Numbered from the stretch's first letter, positions 35,002 through 47,377 are shown. The stretch is 64,000 nucleotides of DNA from Actinomyces sp. ZJ308 (GCF_011752065.1 NZ_JAAIJY010000018.1:1-64000), one strand, 5' to 3'. Notes: generated from the sequence alone by a model not told the origin. Translations and numbers: made by a program.

Positions 35002-37045
35002 TGTGCAGCTTCTCCCCCGCCGGGTCGTTGATACGGGCGTCGATGACGCTGACGATGTGCGCCACGGCCTCCTTGACCGGAACGCCGTTGGTCTGCTCTC
35101 CGTCACGGAACCGGAAGGAGACGGCGCCGGCCTCGGCGTCCTCCCCTCCGGCGATGAGGGTGAAGGGGACCTTGTCCTTGGAGGCGTTGCGGATCTTCTT
35201 GCCGAAGCGGTCGTCGGAGTGGTCCACCTCGACGCGCACGCCCTGGGCGCGCAGCTGGGCGGCCACGTCGTCGACGTAGGCGTCGAAGGCCTCGGCCACG
35301 GGAATGAGCCTCACCTGCACCGGGGAGAGCCAGGCGGGGAAGGCACCCGCGTAGTGCTCGGTGAGTACCCCGATGAAGCGCTCCACGCTGCCCAGCTTGG
35401 CGGAGTGGATCATGATGGGACGCTGATGGGTGCCGTCGGCGGCCGTGTACTCCAGGTCGAAGCGCTCGGGCTGGTTGAAGTCGTACTGGATGGTGGACAT
35501 CTGCCAGGTCCGGCCGATGGCGTCCTTGACCTGCACCGAGACCTTGGGGCCGTAGAAGGCGGCGCCGCCGGGATCGGGGACGACCTCCAGCCCGGAGGCG
35601 TCGCAGGCGTCCTGAAGGGCCTGCGTGGCGGCGGCCCAGTCGGCGTCGGAGCCGATGAACTTGTCCTTCTTGGCGCCGTCCTCGTCGCGGGTGGACAGCT
35701 CGAGGTGGAAGTCGGTCAGTCCGAAGGCCTTGAGGATGGACAGGAAGAAGTCGATCTGGGCGCGGATCTCCTCGCCGGCCTGCTCGGGCGTGCAGTAGGT
35801 GTGCGAGTCGTCCTGGGTGAAGCCGCGCATGCGGGTCAGCCCGTGGACGACGCCGGACTTCTCGTAGCGGTAGTCGTGGCCCATCTCGAAGAAGCGCAGC
35901 GGCAGCTCGCGGTAGGACCGTCCCCGGGAACGGAAGATGAGGTTGTGCATCGGGCAGTTCATGGCCTTGAGGTAGTACTCCTGGCCTGCCTTGGTGATGC
36001 TGCCCTCGGCGTCGCGCTCCTCGTCGGCGAGCATCGGCGGGAACATGGTGTCGGCGTAGTAGGGCAGGTGACCGGAGGTGTGGAAGAGCCCGCCCTTGGA
36101 GATCTCGGGGGTGTGGACGAAGTCGAAGCCGTAGTCCAGGTGGCGGTCGACGACGTACTGCTCGATCTGATGGCGCAGCATGGCGCCCTTGGGGTGGAAG
36201 ACCACCAGGCCGGGCCCGATCTCCTCGGGGAAGGAGTACAGGTCGAGCTCGGCGCCGAGCTTGCGGTGGTCGCGCTTGGCGGCCTCGGCCAGACGGGTCT
36301 GGTAGGCCTTGAGGTCGTCCTTGCTGGCCCACGCGGTGCCGTAGATGCGCTGGAGGGAGTCGCCGGACTGGTCGCCCTTCCAGTAGGCGGAGGATGACTT
36401 GGTCAGGGCGAAGCCCTGCCCGATGAGGCGGGTCGAGGGCAGGTGGGGGCCGCGGCACAGGTCGGTCCAGGCGACGCTGCCGTCGCGCCGGACGTTGTCG
36501 TACATGGTGAGCCCGCCGGCGCCGACCTCCACCGAGGCGCCCTCGGCGCCGGCGCCCTTGGTGGTGATGAGCTCGAGCTTGTAGGGCTGGTCGGCCAGCT
36601 CCTCGCGCCCCTCGGCCTCGGTGATGTCGCGGCGCACGAAGCGCTGGCCCTCCTTGACGATCCGCTTCATGCGCTTCTCGATCTCGCGCAGCATCTCGGG
36701 GGTGACGGCGTCGATGGCTCCGAAGTCGTAGTAGAAGCCGTCGGTGATGAAGGGGCCGATGCCGAGGTTGACCTCCGGGAACATCTCCTGGACGGCCTGG
36801 GCCATGACGTGGGTGGCGCTGTGGCGCAGGATGTTCAGGCCGTCCTCGCTGGACAGGGTGATCGGCTCGACGACGGCGCCGGCCGGGACCTGGCGGTCCA
36901 GGTCCCAGGGCTCACCGTTGACGCGCATCGCGACGACGCCGTCCTTCTTGACGGCGTCCTGCAGGAGGAGCGTTCCCGTGGTGCCCGCCTCGATGGTGCG
37001 CGGTGCGCCGTCGAGGGTGATGTCGATCGTGGGCTGGTCTGACAC
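34994..37045 (-). CDS. thrS: Threonyl-tRNA synthetase
   Basis: A 683-residue class II synthetase. In order: TGS domain (about 1-65), the second editing-type domain with R-H-S-A-T-H-V-M-A and H-x-x-x-H elements, the catalytic core with motif 2 region [11 protein letters not shown] and the M-N-C-P-M-H zinc cysteine, motif 3, and the anticodon-binding domain at the C-terminus ([10 protein letters not shown]). The GTG at 37045 is preceded by GAGGAG. No T-box leader was recognised in the 85 bases upstream. Confidence 0.97.
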   Translation of the reverse strand: MSDQPTIDITLDGAPRTIEAGTTGTLLLQDAVKKDGVVAMRVNGEPWDLDRQVPAGAVVEPITLSSEDGLNILRHSATHVMAQAVQEMFPEVNLGIGPFITDGFYYDFGAIDAVTPEMLREIEKRMKRIVKEGQRFVRRDITEAEGREELADQPYKLELITTKGAGAEGASVEVGAGGLTMYDNVRRDGSVAWTDLCRGPHLPSTRLIGQGFALTKSSSAYWKGDQSGDSLQRIYGTAWASKDDLKAYQTRLAEAAKRDHRKLGAELDLYSFPEEIGPGLVVFHPKGAMLRHQIEQYVVDRHLDYGFDFVHTPEISKGGLFHTSGHLPYYADTMFPPMLADEERDAEGSITKAGQEYYLKAMNCPMHNLIFRSRGRSYRELPLRFFEMGHDYRYEKSGVVHGLTRMRGFTQDDSHTYCTPEQAGEEIRAQIDFFLSILKAFGLTDFHLELSTRDEDGAKKDKFIGSDADWAAATQALQDACDASGLEVVPDPGGAAFYGPKVSVQVKDAIGRTWQMSTIQYDFNQPERFDLEYTAADGTHQRPIMIHSAKLGSVERFIGVLTEHYAGAFPAWLSPVQVRLIPVAEAFDAYVDDVAAQLRAQGVRVEVDHSDDRFGKKIRNASKDKVPFTLIAGGEDAEAGAVSFRFRDGEQTNGVPVKEAVAHIVSVIDARINDPAGEKLHSE

Positions 37046-37130
37046 GGGCTCGTCTCCTCTTGCATCGGTGTGGGGCGCTGTACTGGTGCACCCCGGTTCG
37101 GCCGCGAGTCTACGTCCTGACCGCGTGGAC

Positions 37131-38510
37131 TCAGTGCTCCCGTGAACCACGCCGCGCGCGCAGTGCGTCACGCAGGCGCTTGGCGGTGGACATGCCCGAG
37201 TAGATGAGCCGGGAGACCGGGACGTCCCAGGCGCCGTCGACCTCGGTGACGTGCTGGGCGTAGCGCTTCTTGTACTGGCCCACCGTGTAGAGCGAGGGGA
37301 CCCGGGTGGAGCCGGCGCCCATGAGGTCCAGGCCGCGGTAGCCCTCCTGCGCCAGGGTGCAGGCGGCCCACCAGTCCAGGGCCTCGGCCCCGCGGAAGGT
37401 GCGGGACTCGTTGGAGGAGGCTCCGTAGTAGGCCACGGAGTCCTTGCCCGAGGTGAGGATGAGGTCCCAGGCGTGAGGGACGCCGTCCTTGCGCAGGACG
37501 AACAGGCGGGCGTTCTTCTCCCCCAGGGCCGTCAGCATCGTCCAGTAGACCTCGGCGTCGTGGGGCTTGAAGCCGTCGCGCTCGGCGGTCTCGCGCAGGA
37601 CCTCGTAGACCTTGTCGAACTCCTCGCGGCTCAGGCCGGTCTCGTCACTGATGGTGCAGCCGGCCTCCCGGGCCACGCGTTCGGCGCGCTTGACGGCGCG
37701 ACGGCCGTCCTTGGGCATGACGGCGGCCATCTTCTCAGGTGTCTTGGGCACCAGGTCGATGACGTAGGTGCGGTCGTAGGTGATGGTGGACAGCAGCTCG
37801 CGCAGGTCGGTGTCCCGGTAGCGGGCGTGCATGCGGATGAAGCGCACGGAGCGGTCGCGCTCCTTGACCACCGAGCGCAGCAGTCGGCGCAGGTGGGCCT
37901 CGCGCTCGGGCGACTGCTCCTTGAGCCAGACCGGACCGTGCTTGGCCCACAAGAAGGTCTGGCCGCCCATCTCGTAGCGGTACAGGGCGACGGCGGCCAC
38001 GGGCTTGCCCTCGTCCTCATACAGGTAGCGCCCCCACAGCGGGCGCCCCATGGCCTCCTCGAAGCGCTCCCAGGCCTCGGTCTGCTCGACCGGGAAGGGG
38101 CTGTTGCCCACGGCCAGACGCATCTCGCGCCCGTCGACCCGGCGCAGGGTCTCGGAGCGGTCCGAGGTGGAGTGCACCGGCTCGGGGTGCGTTGGGCGAG
38201 ACGCCTTAGGTTTTTCTGCCTTCTCGGCCTTGTCAGCCTTCTGAGCCAGCGGTGTCTTCTGCTCCGTCGTCGGCTTCGGCTTGGCCGGCTCTGCCGACTG
38301 AGCCTTCTCAGACCCCTCAGTCTTCTCGGCTTCTCCGACTTCCTCGGCTTTCTCAGGCTTGTCAGAACCGGCCTCAGGAGCGGCGCCCGCAGTGCCTTCG
38401 GTGACGGCAGTGACGTCAGCGACGTCCTGGGGAATCTCGGGGGTCTGGGCGGTGGTGTCGGGGCTGGCGTCGGGAGTGGTGCTGTCGGACATGTTCTCGT
38501 TCTTGGACAT
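37131..38510 (-). CDS. Fem/MurM-type peptidoglycan cross-bridge peptidyltransferase
   Basis: A 459-residue protein. The first 115 or so residues are disordered, with repeated Lys-Ala-Glu-Pro words (K-A-E-K-A-E-K-P). The rest has two GNAT-like domains of the FemABX family: [11 protein letters not shown] ... G-R-Y-L-Y near residue 145, [17 protein letters not shown], and the late [10 protein letters not shown] / W-W-A-A-C-T-L-A / [10 protein letters not shown] segments. Such enzymes transfer an amino acid from aminoacyl-tRNA to the stem peptide of lipid II. The gene starts directly after the stop of an ATP-grasp ligase gene (TGA-ATG), implying linked synthesis of a cross-bridge. Confidence 0.88.
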   Translation of the reverse strand: MSKNENMSDSTTPDASPDTTAQTPEIPQDVADVTAVTEGTAGAAPEAGSDKPEKAEEVGEAEKTEGSEKAQSAEPAKPKPTTEQKTPLAQKADKAEKAEKPKASRPTHPEPVHSTSDRSETLRRVDGREMRLAVGNSPFPVEQTEAWERFEEAMGRPLWGRYLYEDEGKPVAAVALYRYEMGGQTFLWAKHGPVWLKEQSPEREAHLRRLLRSVVKERDRSVRFIRMHARYRDTDLRELLSTITYDRTYVIDLVPKTPEKMAAVMPKDGRRAVKRAERVAREAGCTISDETGLSREEFDKVYEVLRETAERDGFKPHDAEVYWTMLTALGEKNARLFVLRKDGVPHAWDLILTSGKDSVAYYGASSNESRTFRGAEALDWWAACTLAQEGYRGLDLMGAGSTRVPSLYTVGQYKKRYAQHVTEVDGAWDVPVSRLIYSGMSTAKRLRDALRARRGSREH

Positions 38511-39758
38511 TCAGCGGGACCTGTCGACTCGTTGCGGATAGTTGCGGGCGAACTTGCGGTAGTGGTTGAGGCGCTGGAGCTCGATCGTCACGCGCCGGCG
38601 GAGCGAGCGCTCGGCCGGATCGCGCAGCGGATCGATGCCCCGCCCCAGGCTCTTGGCCTTGCGGCGCAGGGCCTCGTCGGACACGTAGCGTGCGATGACG
38701 CCGTCGGGAACCAGGGAGTAGAGGACCTGCCGGGTGACCTCGATGGGCTCATCACGCTGATCCAGGACCAGGTCCTTGAGCATGACGGCCATGGGGTTGG
38801 CACCGGCTGCGGTCAGGTAGAAGGAGTTGCGGCCGATGCGGGGGTTGACCTCGAAGAAGAGCCGGCGCCCGTCACGCGGGTCCACCTTGATGTCGAGGTT
38901 GGCGAATCCTCGGTAGCCGGCGTGGCGCAGCAGGCGGCTCGTCGCGTCCCACAGGTCGGGAAAGGCCTCGGTGATCATGGCGACCGGGTTGCCGATCATG
39001 GTGGGGGCGTGGTCCTGCAGGAGGACACGTGCCGAGCCGATGAGGCGCAGCTCGCCGGTGGAGTCCATGTAGGCGGTCACCGAGCGCATGGCGGTGTCGT
39101 CGCCGGGGATGCACTCCTGGACCAGGAAGGTCGAGCGGTAGCCGGCGTCCTTGAGGCTCCTCCACATGCCGGCCAGCTCGGCGGCGTCGTCGATGAACCA
39201 GATCTTGCGCTTTCCGGGGAAGGAGACGCGGTCGTAGTCGGCGCCGATGGCGGCCTTGGCCACGAGCGGGAACTCCAGCCCCAGCTCGGCGGCGGAGGCC
39301 GGTGGCTCGCAGTCGGGGTCGGCCAGGTCGACGACGACCTCACGGGGCGTGAGCACCCCCACCTCGGCGCACAGCCGGGAGAAGGAGGCCTTGTCGCTGA
39401 CGGCGTCGAGCACGTCGATGTCCGGGAAGGGCAGCACGTAGGTGGGCTCCAGCTCGTCCCGGTGGGCGGAGATCATGGCCGCTGCCGCGTCGGTGTTGGC
39501 CATGAGGACGGCGCTGCGGGGATCACGTCCGCGGACCAGGTGCCGCAGCAGCTCGATCGTCCGCTCCGGCGGCGCACCGGCCTCCTGGTGGACAACGGTG
39601 ATGTAGGCGGACTCGGAGATCGCCACGATCGGGTCCGAGGCCACGATCGTCACCGGCGTGCCGGTGACCTCGTGAAGCTGCCGCGCCAGGGCGTAGGCGC
39701 CGATATCGCCACCGAGGACCACGGGCAGCAGGTGCCTGAAGCGTTCCGTCATAACCAT
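38511..39758 (-). CDS. ATP-grasp carboxylate-amine ligase, possible cross-bridge D-amino acid ligase
   Basis: A 415-residue ATP-grasp protein. It has an N-terminal nucleotide-like fold (V-V-L-G-G-D-I-G-A-Y-A-L-A-R), the ATP-binding central part with F-P-L-V-A-K-A and V-Q-E-C-I-P-G-D-D, and the metal-binding F-F-E-V-N-P-R-I-G-R-N-S motif. ATP-grasp ligases couple a carboxylate to an amine via an acyl phosphate; one branch (Aslfm) adds D-aspartate to the lysine of peptidoglycan precursors. Direct coupling to a Fem-type gene makes a cell-wall D-amino acid ligase the best guess. Another ATG two codons inside is possible. No good ribosome-binding site is seen. Confidence 0.75.
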   Translation of the reverse strand: MVMTERFRHLLPVVLGGDIGAYALARQLHEVTGTPVTIVASDPIVAISESAYITVVHQEAGAPPERTIELLRHLVRGRDPRSAVLMANTDAAAAMISAHRDELEPTYVLPFPDIDVLDAVSDKASFSRLCAEVGVLTPREVVVDLADPDCEPPASAAELGLEFPLVAKAAIGADYDRVSFPGKRKIWFIDDAAELAGMWRSLKDAGYRSTFLVQECIPGDDTAMRSVTAYMDSTGELRLIGSARVLLQDHAPTMIGNPVAMITEAFPDLWDATSRLLRHAGYRGFANLDIKVDPRDGRRLFFEVNPRIGRNSFYLTAAGANPMAVMLKDLVLDQRDEPIEVTRQVLYSLVPDGVIARYVSDEALRRKAKSLGRGIDPLRDPAERSLRRRVTIELQRLNHYRKFARNYPQRVDRSR

Positions 39759-39885
39759 CCGTTTCTTGCCGCAGGGACCAACTCCTCCCCAGATGGTAGA
39801 GCACGCCGGGACGGCCCGTTCCCGACCACTGCGGGGACATCACGATCCAGACACGCATCCGGGCCCGGACACTGCGGGAGGACTT

Positions 39886-39907
39886 CTGGAATCCAGCAGG
39901 ATTCCAG
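39886..39907. promoter_or_regulatory. Perfect inverted repeat upstream of the ATP-grasp/Fem genes
   Basis: CTGGAATCC-AGCA-GGATTCCAG, 9-base-pair arms with a 4-base spacer, 128 bases before the ATP-grasp start. The gap 39759-40019 holds no gene. It could be an operator for the cross-bridge pair. Confidence 0.4.
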
Positions 39908-40019
39908 GCGATTCCCTCGTTGCTCAGCGACAAGGCCGAGATCCTCCGGTGACACATACCACCTGGCGCACCCACGACGACGGAGACGGCCGGAGAGTCA
40001 CGACCGCGAACGCCGACAT

Positions 40020-40049
40020 GAAAAAGTCCGGAGCGCCGTGCTCCGGACT
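40020..40049 (-). terminator. Rho-independent terminator of the tRNA transcript
   Basis: On the minus strand a perfect 9-base-pair stem (AGTCCGGAG/CTCCGGACT, loop of 7) is followed by a T-run. It lies 17 bases after the tRNA-Val CCA end and is the clearest intrinsic terminator in the window. Confidence 0.85.
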
Positions 40050-40065
40050 CGTCGATCCTCAGTTC

Positions 40066-40140
40066 TGGTGGGCGATACTGGGATCGAACCAGTGACCTCT
40101 TCCGTGTCAGGGAAGCGCGCTCCCGCTGCGCCAATCGCCC
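40066..40140 (-). tRNA. tRNA-Val (anticodon GAC)
   Basis: A full cloverleaf on the minus strand: acceptor GGGCGAT/ATCGCCC, anticodon loop CTGACAC inside TTCC/GGAA-type pairing giving anticodon GAC, and a T-arm with G-G-T-T-C-G-A-T-C-C. Discriminator A is at 40069 and CCA is encoded (40068-40066). It is 1 base from the upstream tRNA-Gly, so both are processed from one transcript. Confidence 0.93.
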
Positions 40141-40141
40141 G

Positions 40142-40214
40142 AGCGGATGACGGGACTCGAACCCGCGACCCTCACCTTGGCAAGGTGATGCTCTACCAAC
40201 TGAGCCACATCCGC
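40142..40214 (-). tRNA. tRNA-Gly (anticodon GCC)
   Basis: Acceptor GCGGATG/CATCCGC, D-arm G-G-C-T-C-A-G-T-T-G-G-T-A-G-A-G-C, anticodon stem CACCT/AGGTG with loop TTGCCAA giving GCC, and T-loop GGTTCGAGTCC. CCA is not encoded; the 3' end abuts the tRNA-Val with a single base between. Confidence 0.95.
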
Positions 40215-40241
40215 GTGACACCCTTGTGGGGTGCGGGAAGA

Positions 40242-40270
40242 AAGGTAGCAGAGGTATCCGTCGGAGGCAA
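40242..40270 (-). promoter_or_regulatory. Promoter of the tRNA-Gly/tRNA-Val operon
   Basis: On the minus strand TTGCCT (40270-40265) and TACCTT (40247-40242) are separated by exactly 17 bases, 27 bases before the first tRNA base. Confidence 0.65.
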
Positions 40271-40466
40271 AACCGGCCCGACCTCGATTCCTCATGAGGT
40301 GTCTCACGCTCCAGTGAGCCGGTTTCGCGATCACAGGTGGATCACAGAGGACGGACAGAGGAGCAGGCGGAGGACAGACGCAGAACACGGCCGGTGGTGG
40401 TTCGACGTGACATGTCTTTCTCCCACACGCCTGCCTTCACACCTCAGTCGTGGCAGGGTAGTCCCT

Positions 40467-42674
<2,208 letters not shown>

Positions 42675-42798
42675 GAACCGGCGCCGTCCGGCACGTGATC
42701 GGGCACGACCGAACGCACGTGGGCAGCCACGCGGGCAACGGGGACGGACAGACAACAGCACACCGCCCGACGTACACCAGACGATCTCAGGAAGTCAC

Positions 42799-45432
42799 AT
42801 GACCGACGCAGTGGACGCAGCAGTGGATTCAGCGGATTCGCCCGTTTCCGTGGACTCGGCGGAGACGCCCGCCTACGCCCCCTGGTCGGGGCACGTCCCG
42901 GCGCCCGAGCGCCGCACACCGGTGACCACCTACCGTCTCCAGCTGGGGCAGGACCTCACCTTCGCCGATGTCGAGGCCCTGGTCCCCTACCTGGCCGACC
43001 TCGGAGTCACCGATCTCTACCTCTCCCCGGTCCTGGCCGCCGCGCCGGGCTCCACCCACGGCTACGACGTCGTCGACCACCGACGGATCTCCGCCGTCAT
43101 GGGCGGACGCGCCCAGCTGGAGTCCCTGGCCGCCGAGGCCGAGGCCCGCGGAATGGGCATCGTGGTGGACATCGTTCCCAACCACATGGCGGTCCCGACC
43201 CCGGGCTGGCACAACCTGCCCCTGTGGTCGGTGCTGCGCGAGGGCCCTGATTCGCCCTACGCCGCCTGGTTCGACCTCTCCCTGGACGAGCCCGTCCTCA
43301 TGCCGATCCTGGGCAAGCGCATCGGCGCCGTCCTAGCCGACGAGGAGCTCACCCTGGAGCAGATGGTGGTCCCCGGGCAGGAGGACGTGGGCGAGCAGTG
43401 GGTGCTGCGCTACTACGACCACGCCTTCCCCGTCGCCCAGGGCACCGAGTCCCTGCCGATGCACGTGCTGGTCGAGCGTCAGCACTACCGCCTGGCCTAC
43501 TGGAAGGTCGGCGACGAGGAGATCAACTACCGGCGGTTCTTCGACGTGGGCACCCTGGCCGCGGTCCGCGTCGAGGATCCCGACGTCTTCACCGGCAGCC
43601 ACGCTCTCATCCTGGAGCTCATGCGAGCAGGCGTCATCGGAGCACTGCGCGTCGACCATCCCGACGGCCTGGCCGACCCCGGCGGCTACCTCACCCAACT
43701 GGCCGACGCCACCGGCGGATCGTGGATCGCCGCGGAGAAGATCCTGGCCCCCAGCGAGTCCCTGCCCACCTCCTGGCCGGTGGCCGGAACCACCGGCTAC
43801 GACGCCTCCTGGAGGATCGACCAGCTCCAGGTCGACCCCGCCGGCGCCGCCCGCCTGGGCGCCCTCATGCAGGAGCTCACCGGGGACGCACCAGTGGACT
43901 ACGACCGCATCGTCGAGGAGGCCAAGCGGGAGGTCATCACCGGGTCACTGGCCGCGGAGGTCGACCGCCTGGCCCGCATCCTGGACTCCCTGACCTCCCA
44001 GGACGTCCGCCTGCGCGACCACACGCTGCGCGACCTGAGGGCCTGCGTCGTCGAGCTGCTCGTGGCCGCGGACCAGTACCGGGTCTACGTGGTCCCCGGC
44101 ATACCGCCCAGCCCGGAGACGGCCGCCGTCCTGCACGCCGACGCCGAGCGCGCCCGCCAGCGCCTCGAGCCGGACCAGGGTGAGACCCTTGACCTCGTGG
44201 TCGCGATCCTCCTGGGAGAGCCGGTCGGGTCCGAGGGCCTGTCGGAGTCCCCGGAGCGCGCCGAGGCCGTCATCCGCTTCCAGCAGGTGTGCGGGGCCGT
44301 CACCGCCAAGGGCGTGGAGGACACGGCCTTCTACCGCTGGACGCACCTGACCAGTCTCACCGAGGTCGGCGGCAATCCGGCCGGCTTCGCGCTGAGCACC
44401 GACGAGGCCCACGCCTGGGCAGACCGGGTCCAGAACACCTGGCCCGACACCATGGTCACCTCCACGACCCATGACACCAAGCGCGGCGAGGACGTGCGCG
44501 CCCGCCTGGACGTCCTGGCCTCCTACGCCGACGAGTGGAGCGACCTCGTCCACCGTCTGCGTGCTCTGACCACCCAGGCCCGTCCCCTGGACCTCGACGG
44601 ACGCAGCGAGAACCTCCTGTGGCAGACCCTGTGGGGCACCTGGGCCCCGGACAGCGACGATCCCATGACCCCCGAACGGCTGAGCGCCTACCTCATCAAG
44701 GCCTCCCGGGAGCAGAAGGTCTGGACCACCTGGACCGCCCCGGACCTGGCTCGTGAGCAGGCCCTGACGGACTACGCGACCCACCTGCTCACCAACGAGG
44801 AGGTCACCCGTGAGCTCGAGGCCTTCGAGACCCTGACGGCCAAGGCCGTGCGCACCATCATTCTCGCCAACAAGGCGCTGACGCTGACCTGGATGGGCGT
44901 CAGCGACATCTACCAGGGCAGCGAGACCACCCGCACCTCCCTGGTGGACCCCGACAACCGCCGCCCGGTCGACTACAACGGGCCCAGCGGTCTCATCAGC
45001 ACCCTGGAGCGCCTCGACTCCGGCGCCGCCCCACGCAGCCTCGACGAGGACAAGCTTCTCCTGACCTCCCGTTTGGCGCGCCTGCGCGCCTCACGACCCC
45101 ACACCTTCGTCGGCCCCCGGTCGGGCTACCGGACGATCCCGGTGACCACCTCCTTCGCCTTCGCCTACGCCCGCCTACTCGATGAGGTCCCCGACGTCGT
45201 CGTCATCGTCAGGCGCCTGTCCAAGCGTCTCGAGCAGCTGGGCGGATGGCGTGAGGAGAGCGTCGTCCTGCCCGAGGGCGTATGGGAGCACGTCCTGCAC
45301 GGCGGCACGGTGGAGGGCGGCAACCAGCCCCTGGCCGAGGTGGTCGGGGACGCTCCGGTGGTCGTCCTGGCCAAGGTCGCCTCTCAGGCCCCCGCCCCGT
45401 CCGTCCGGCCCGCCGAGGAGGTCGCCCCATGA
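42799..45432 (+). CDS. treY: Maltooligosyl trehalose synthase TreY
   Basis: An 877-residue GH13 enzyme that turns the reducing-end alpha-1,4 bond of maltodextrin into an alpha,alpha-1,1 bond. It shows the family start T-Y-R-L-Q-L-G-Q-D-L-T-F-A-D-V, Y-L-S-P-V-L-A-A-A-P-G-S-T-H-G-Y-D-V, D-I-V-P-N-H-M, nucleophile region A-L-R-V-D-H-P-D-G-L and A-A-E-K-I-L-A-P-S-E, later K-G-V-E-D-T-A-F-Y-R and T-S-T-T-H-D-T-K-R-G-E-D-V-R. AGGAAG precedes the ATG by 5 bases. Its stop overlaps the treZ start. Confidence 0.95.
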   Translation: MTDAVDAAVDSADSPVSVDSAETPAYAPWSGHVPAPERRTPVTTYRLQLGQDLTFADVEALVPYLADLGVTDLYLSPVLAAAPGSTHGYDVVDHRRISAVMGGRAQLESLAAEAEARGMGIVVDIVPNHMAVPTPGWHNLPLWSVLREGPDSPYAAWFDLSLDEPVLMPILGKRIGAVLADEELTLEQMVVPGQEDVGEQWVLRYYDHAFPVAQGTESLPMHVLVERQHYRLAYWKVGDEEINYRRFFDVGTLAAVRVEDPDVFTGSHALILELMRAGVIGALRVDHPDGLADPGGYLTQLADATGGSWIAAEKILAPSESLPTSWPVAGTTGYDASWRIDQLQVDPAGAARLGALMQELTGDAPVDYDRIVEEAKREVITGSLAAEVDRLARILDSLTSQDVRLRDHTLRDLRACVVELLVAADQYRVYVVPGIPPSPETAAVLHADAERARQRLEPDQGETLDLVVAILLGEPVGSEGLSESPERAEAVIRFQQVCGAVTAKGVEDTAFYRWTHLTSLTEVGGNPAGFALSTDEAHAWADRVQNTWPDTMVTSTTHDTKRGEDVRARLDVLASYADEWSDLVHRLRALTTQARPLDLDGRSENLLWQTLWGTWAPDSDDPMTPERLSAYLIKASREQKVWTTWTAPDLAREQALTDYATHLLTNEEVTRELEAFETLTAKAVRTIILANKALTLTWMGVSDIYQGSETTRTSLVDPDNRRPVDYNGPSGLISTLERLDSGAAPRSLDEDKLLLTSRLARLRASRPHTFVGPRSGYRTIPVTTSFAFAYARLLDEVPDVVVIVRRLSKRLEQLGGWREESVVLPEGVWEHVLHGGTVEGGNQPLAEVVGDAPVVVLAKVASQAPAPSVRPAEEVAP

Positions 45433-47219
45433 GCCCGACGCCCCAGACCTGGACCTCCCCCGCCCTTCCCGTCGGACCCCGGGTACCGGTGTGGGCGCCG
45501 TCGGCCCGGACGGTCGAGCTGCACCTGCCGGGTGAGGACCGACTGGTCGACATGGCGCCCGCCCCGGACGGCTGGTGGACCGCCCCCTTCGACCTGGAGC
45601 CGGGTACCGACTACGCCTTCCGCGTCGACGGGTCGCCGAACCGCCCCGACCCCCGCAGCGCCCTGCAGCCCGATGGCGTCCACGGCCCCTCGCGCACCGT
45701 GGATCCGTCCGCCTGGCGGTGGACCGACCAGGACTGGGCGGGCAAGGACCTGCGCGGCTCAGTCATCTACGAGCTCCACGTGGGCACCTTCACCCCCGAG
45801 GGCACCCTGGACGCGGCCGTCTCCCGCCTGGGGCACCTAGCCGAGCTGGGTGTCGACATCGTCGAGCTCATGCCGCTGGCGGCCTTCCCCGGCAAGGCCG
45901 GCTGGGGCTATGACGGAGTGGGCCTGTGGGCCGTCCACGAGGCCTACGGCGGCCCCGACGCCCTGGCCCGATTCGTCGACGCCGCCCACAACGCCGGCAT
46001 CGGCGTGTGCCTCGACGTCGTCTACAACCACCTGGGCCCGTCGGGCAACTACCTCAGTGTCTTCGGCCCCTACTTCACCGGGGCCCACCACACGCCCTGG
46101 GGCGAGGCCGTCAACTACGACCACGACGGCAGCCGGCAGGTACGCGCCTTCGTCATCGACTCCGCCCTGAGATGGCTGCGCGACTTCCACGTCGACGCCC
46201 TGCGTCTGGACGCCATTCACGAGATCAAGGACGACGCCGAGGCCGCCGACCCTCCCCAGGCGCACGTCCTGGCCGAGCTCTCGGACGCCGTGGCCGCGCT
46301 GTCCACCGAGCTCGGCCGCCCCCTGAGCCTGGTGGCCGAGGCCGATCTCAACGACGTCGGGGTCATCACCCCCACCGACCAGCGGCCGCCGGCCAAGGCG
46401 CCGAGTCTGGGCATGACCGCCCAATGGGCCGACGACGTCCACCACGCCCTGCACGCCCGGCTCACGGGCGAGGTTCAGGGCTACTACGGCGACTTCGCCG
46501 AGGCGGGCGCCTGGGCCAAGGCCTACGGACGGGCCTTCCTCCACAACGGAACCTGGTCCACCTTCCGGGAGAGGAACTGGGGGGCTCCCGTACCCGAGAA
46601 CACCGACCCCCGGCGCTTCGTCGTCTTCGGCTCCGACCACGACCAGGTCGGCAACCGCGCCGTCGGCGACCGCCCCTCCACCAGCCTCGACGACGCCGCC
46701 CTGGCCGCCACCGCCGCCCTGGTCCTCCTGTCGCCCTACACCCCGATGCTCTTCATGGGCGAGGAATGGGGCACCCGCACCCCCTTCCAGTTCTTCACCG
46801 ACCACGAGGAGGAGGACCTGGCCCGCAGCGTCAGCGAGGGCCGTGCGCGGGAGTTCGCCGGCTTCGGCTGGGACGCCGACGAGATCCCCGACCCCCAGGC
46901 CCCCGATACCATCGAGGCCTCCCGCCTGCGCTGGAGTGAGCTGGACCAGACCGAGCACGCCCGCATGCTGACCTGGTACCGGGCGCTGATCGCTCTGCGC
47001 CGCGAGCTGAAGTGGTCCCGGCGCACCGCCTGGCCGCAGGTCGACGAGATCGACGACGTGCTCACGGTCACCTACAAGGACATCGTCGTGGCCGCCAACC
47101 TCTCCGGTCAGGCACGTCCCGCTCCCGCCTTGACGACCGTGCTCCTGTCCTGGGACCCGGTCGAGGCCACCGCCCCACCGTCCCTGCCCCCAGGGCAGAC
47201 GCTCATCGCCAGGCGCTGA
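45429..47219 (+). CDS. treZ: Maltooligosyl trehalose trehalohydrolase TreZ
   Basis: A 596-residue GH13 enzyme that releases trehalose from the TreY product. It has V-P-V-W-A-P-S-A at the N-terminal domain, Y-E-L-H-V-G-T-F-T-P-E-G-T, D-V-V-Y-N-H-L-G-P-S-G-N-Y-L, the nucleophile region V-D-A-L-R-L-D-A-I-H-E, L-V-A-E-A-D-L-N-D and F-G-S-D-H-D-Q-V-G-N-R. The ATG overlaps the treY stop (ATGA), so the two enzymes are co-translated, as expected for sequential steps of glycogen-derived trehalose synthesis, used against osmotic and desiccation stress. Confidence 0.95.
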   Translation: MSPTPQTWTSPALPVGPRVPVWAPSARTVELHLPGEDRLVDMAPAPDGWWTAPFDLEPGTDYAFRVDGSPNRPDPRSALQPDGVHGPSRTVDPSAWRWTDQDWAGKDLRGSVIYELHVGTFTPEGTLDAAVSRLGHLAELGVDIVELMPLAAFPGKAGWGYDGVGLWAVHEAYGGPDALARFVDAAHNAGIGVCLDVVYNHLGPSGNYLSVFGPYFTGAHHTPWGEAVNYDHDGSRQVRAFVIDSALRWLRDFHVDALRLDAIHEIKDDAEAADPPQAHVLAELSDAVAALSTELGRPLSLVAEADLNDVGVITPTDQRPPAKAPSLGMTAQWADDVHHALHARLTGEVQGYYGDFAEAGAWAKAYGRAFLHNGTWSTFRERNWGAPVPENTDPRRFVVFGSDHDQVGNRAVGDRPSTSLDDAALAATAALVLLSPYTPMLFMGEEWGTRTPFQFFTDHEEEDLARSVSEGRAREFAGFGWDADEIPDPQAPDTIEASRLRWSELDQTEHARMLTWYRALIALRRELKWSRRTAWPQVDEIDDVLTVTYKDIVVAANLSGQARPAPALTTVLLSWDPVEATAPPSLPPGQTLIARR

Positions 47220-47377
47220 CCACCTCCCCCGGGAGGCTCCAGGAAGGGCATGCCGCCGCACCGAGACGCAACCGACGCACATCCGTTCACAAAGGCAGGT
47301 ACCTCGTTGACACAATGCAACCCTCCCAGCGGCGTGGCTTCATTTACCCGTCGCCGTTGCGCACTAGCGTGTCATCC

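Noticed and set aside
37046-37130. Possible T-box leader before thrS
   Set aside because: Too short and without the conserved T-box sequence or a specifier loop.
40066-40214. Peptides such as D-G-T-R-T-R-D-P-H-L-G-K from this segment
   Set aside because: They are translated tRNA antisense sequences, a well-known annotation artefact.
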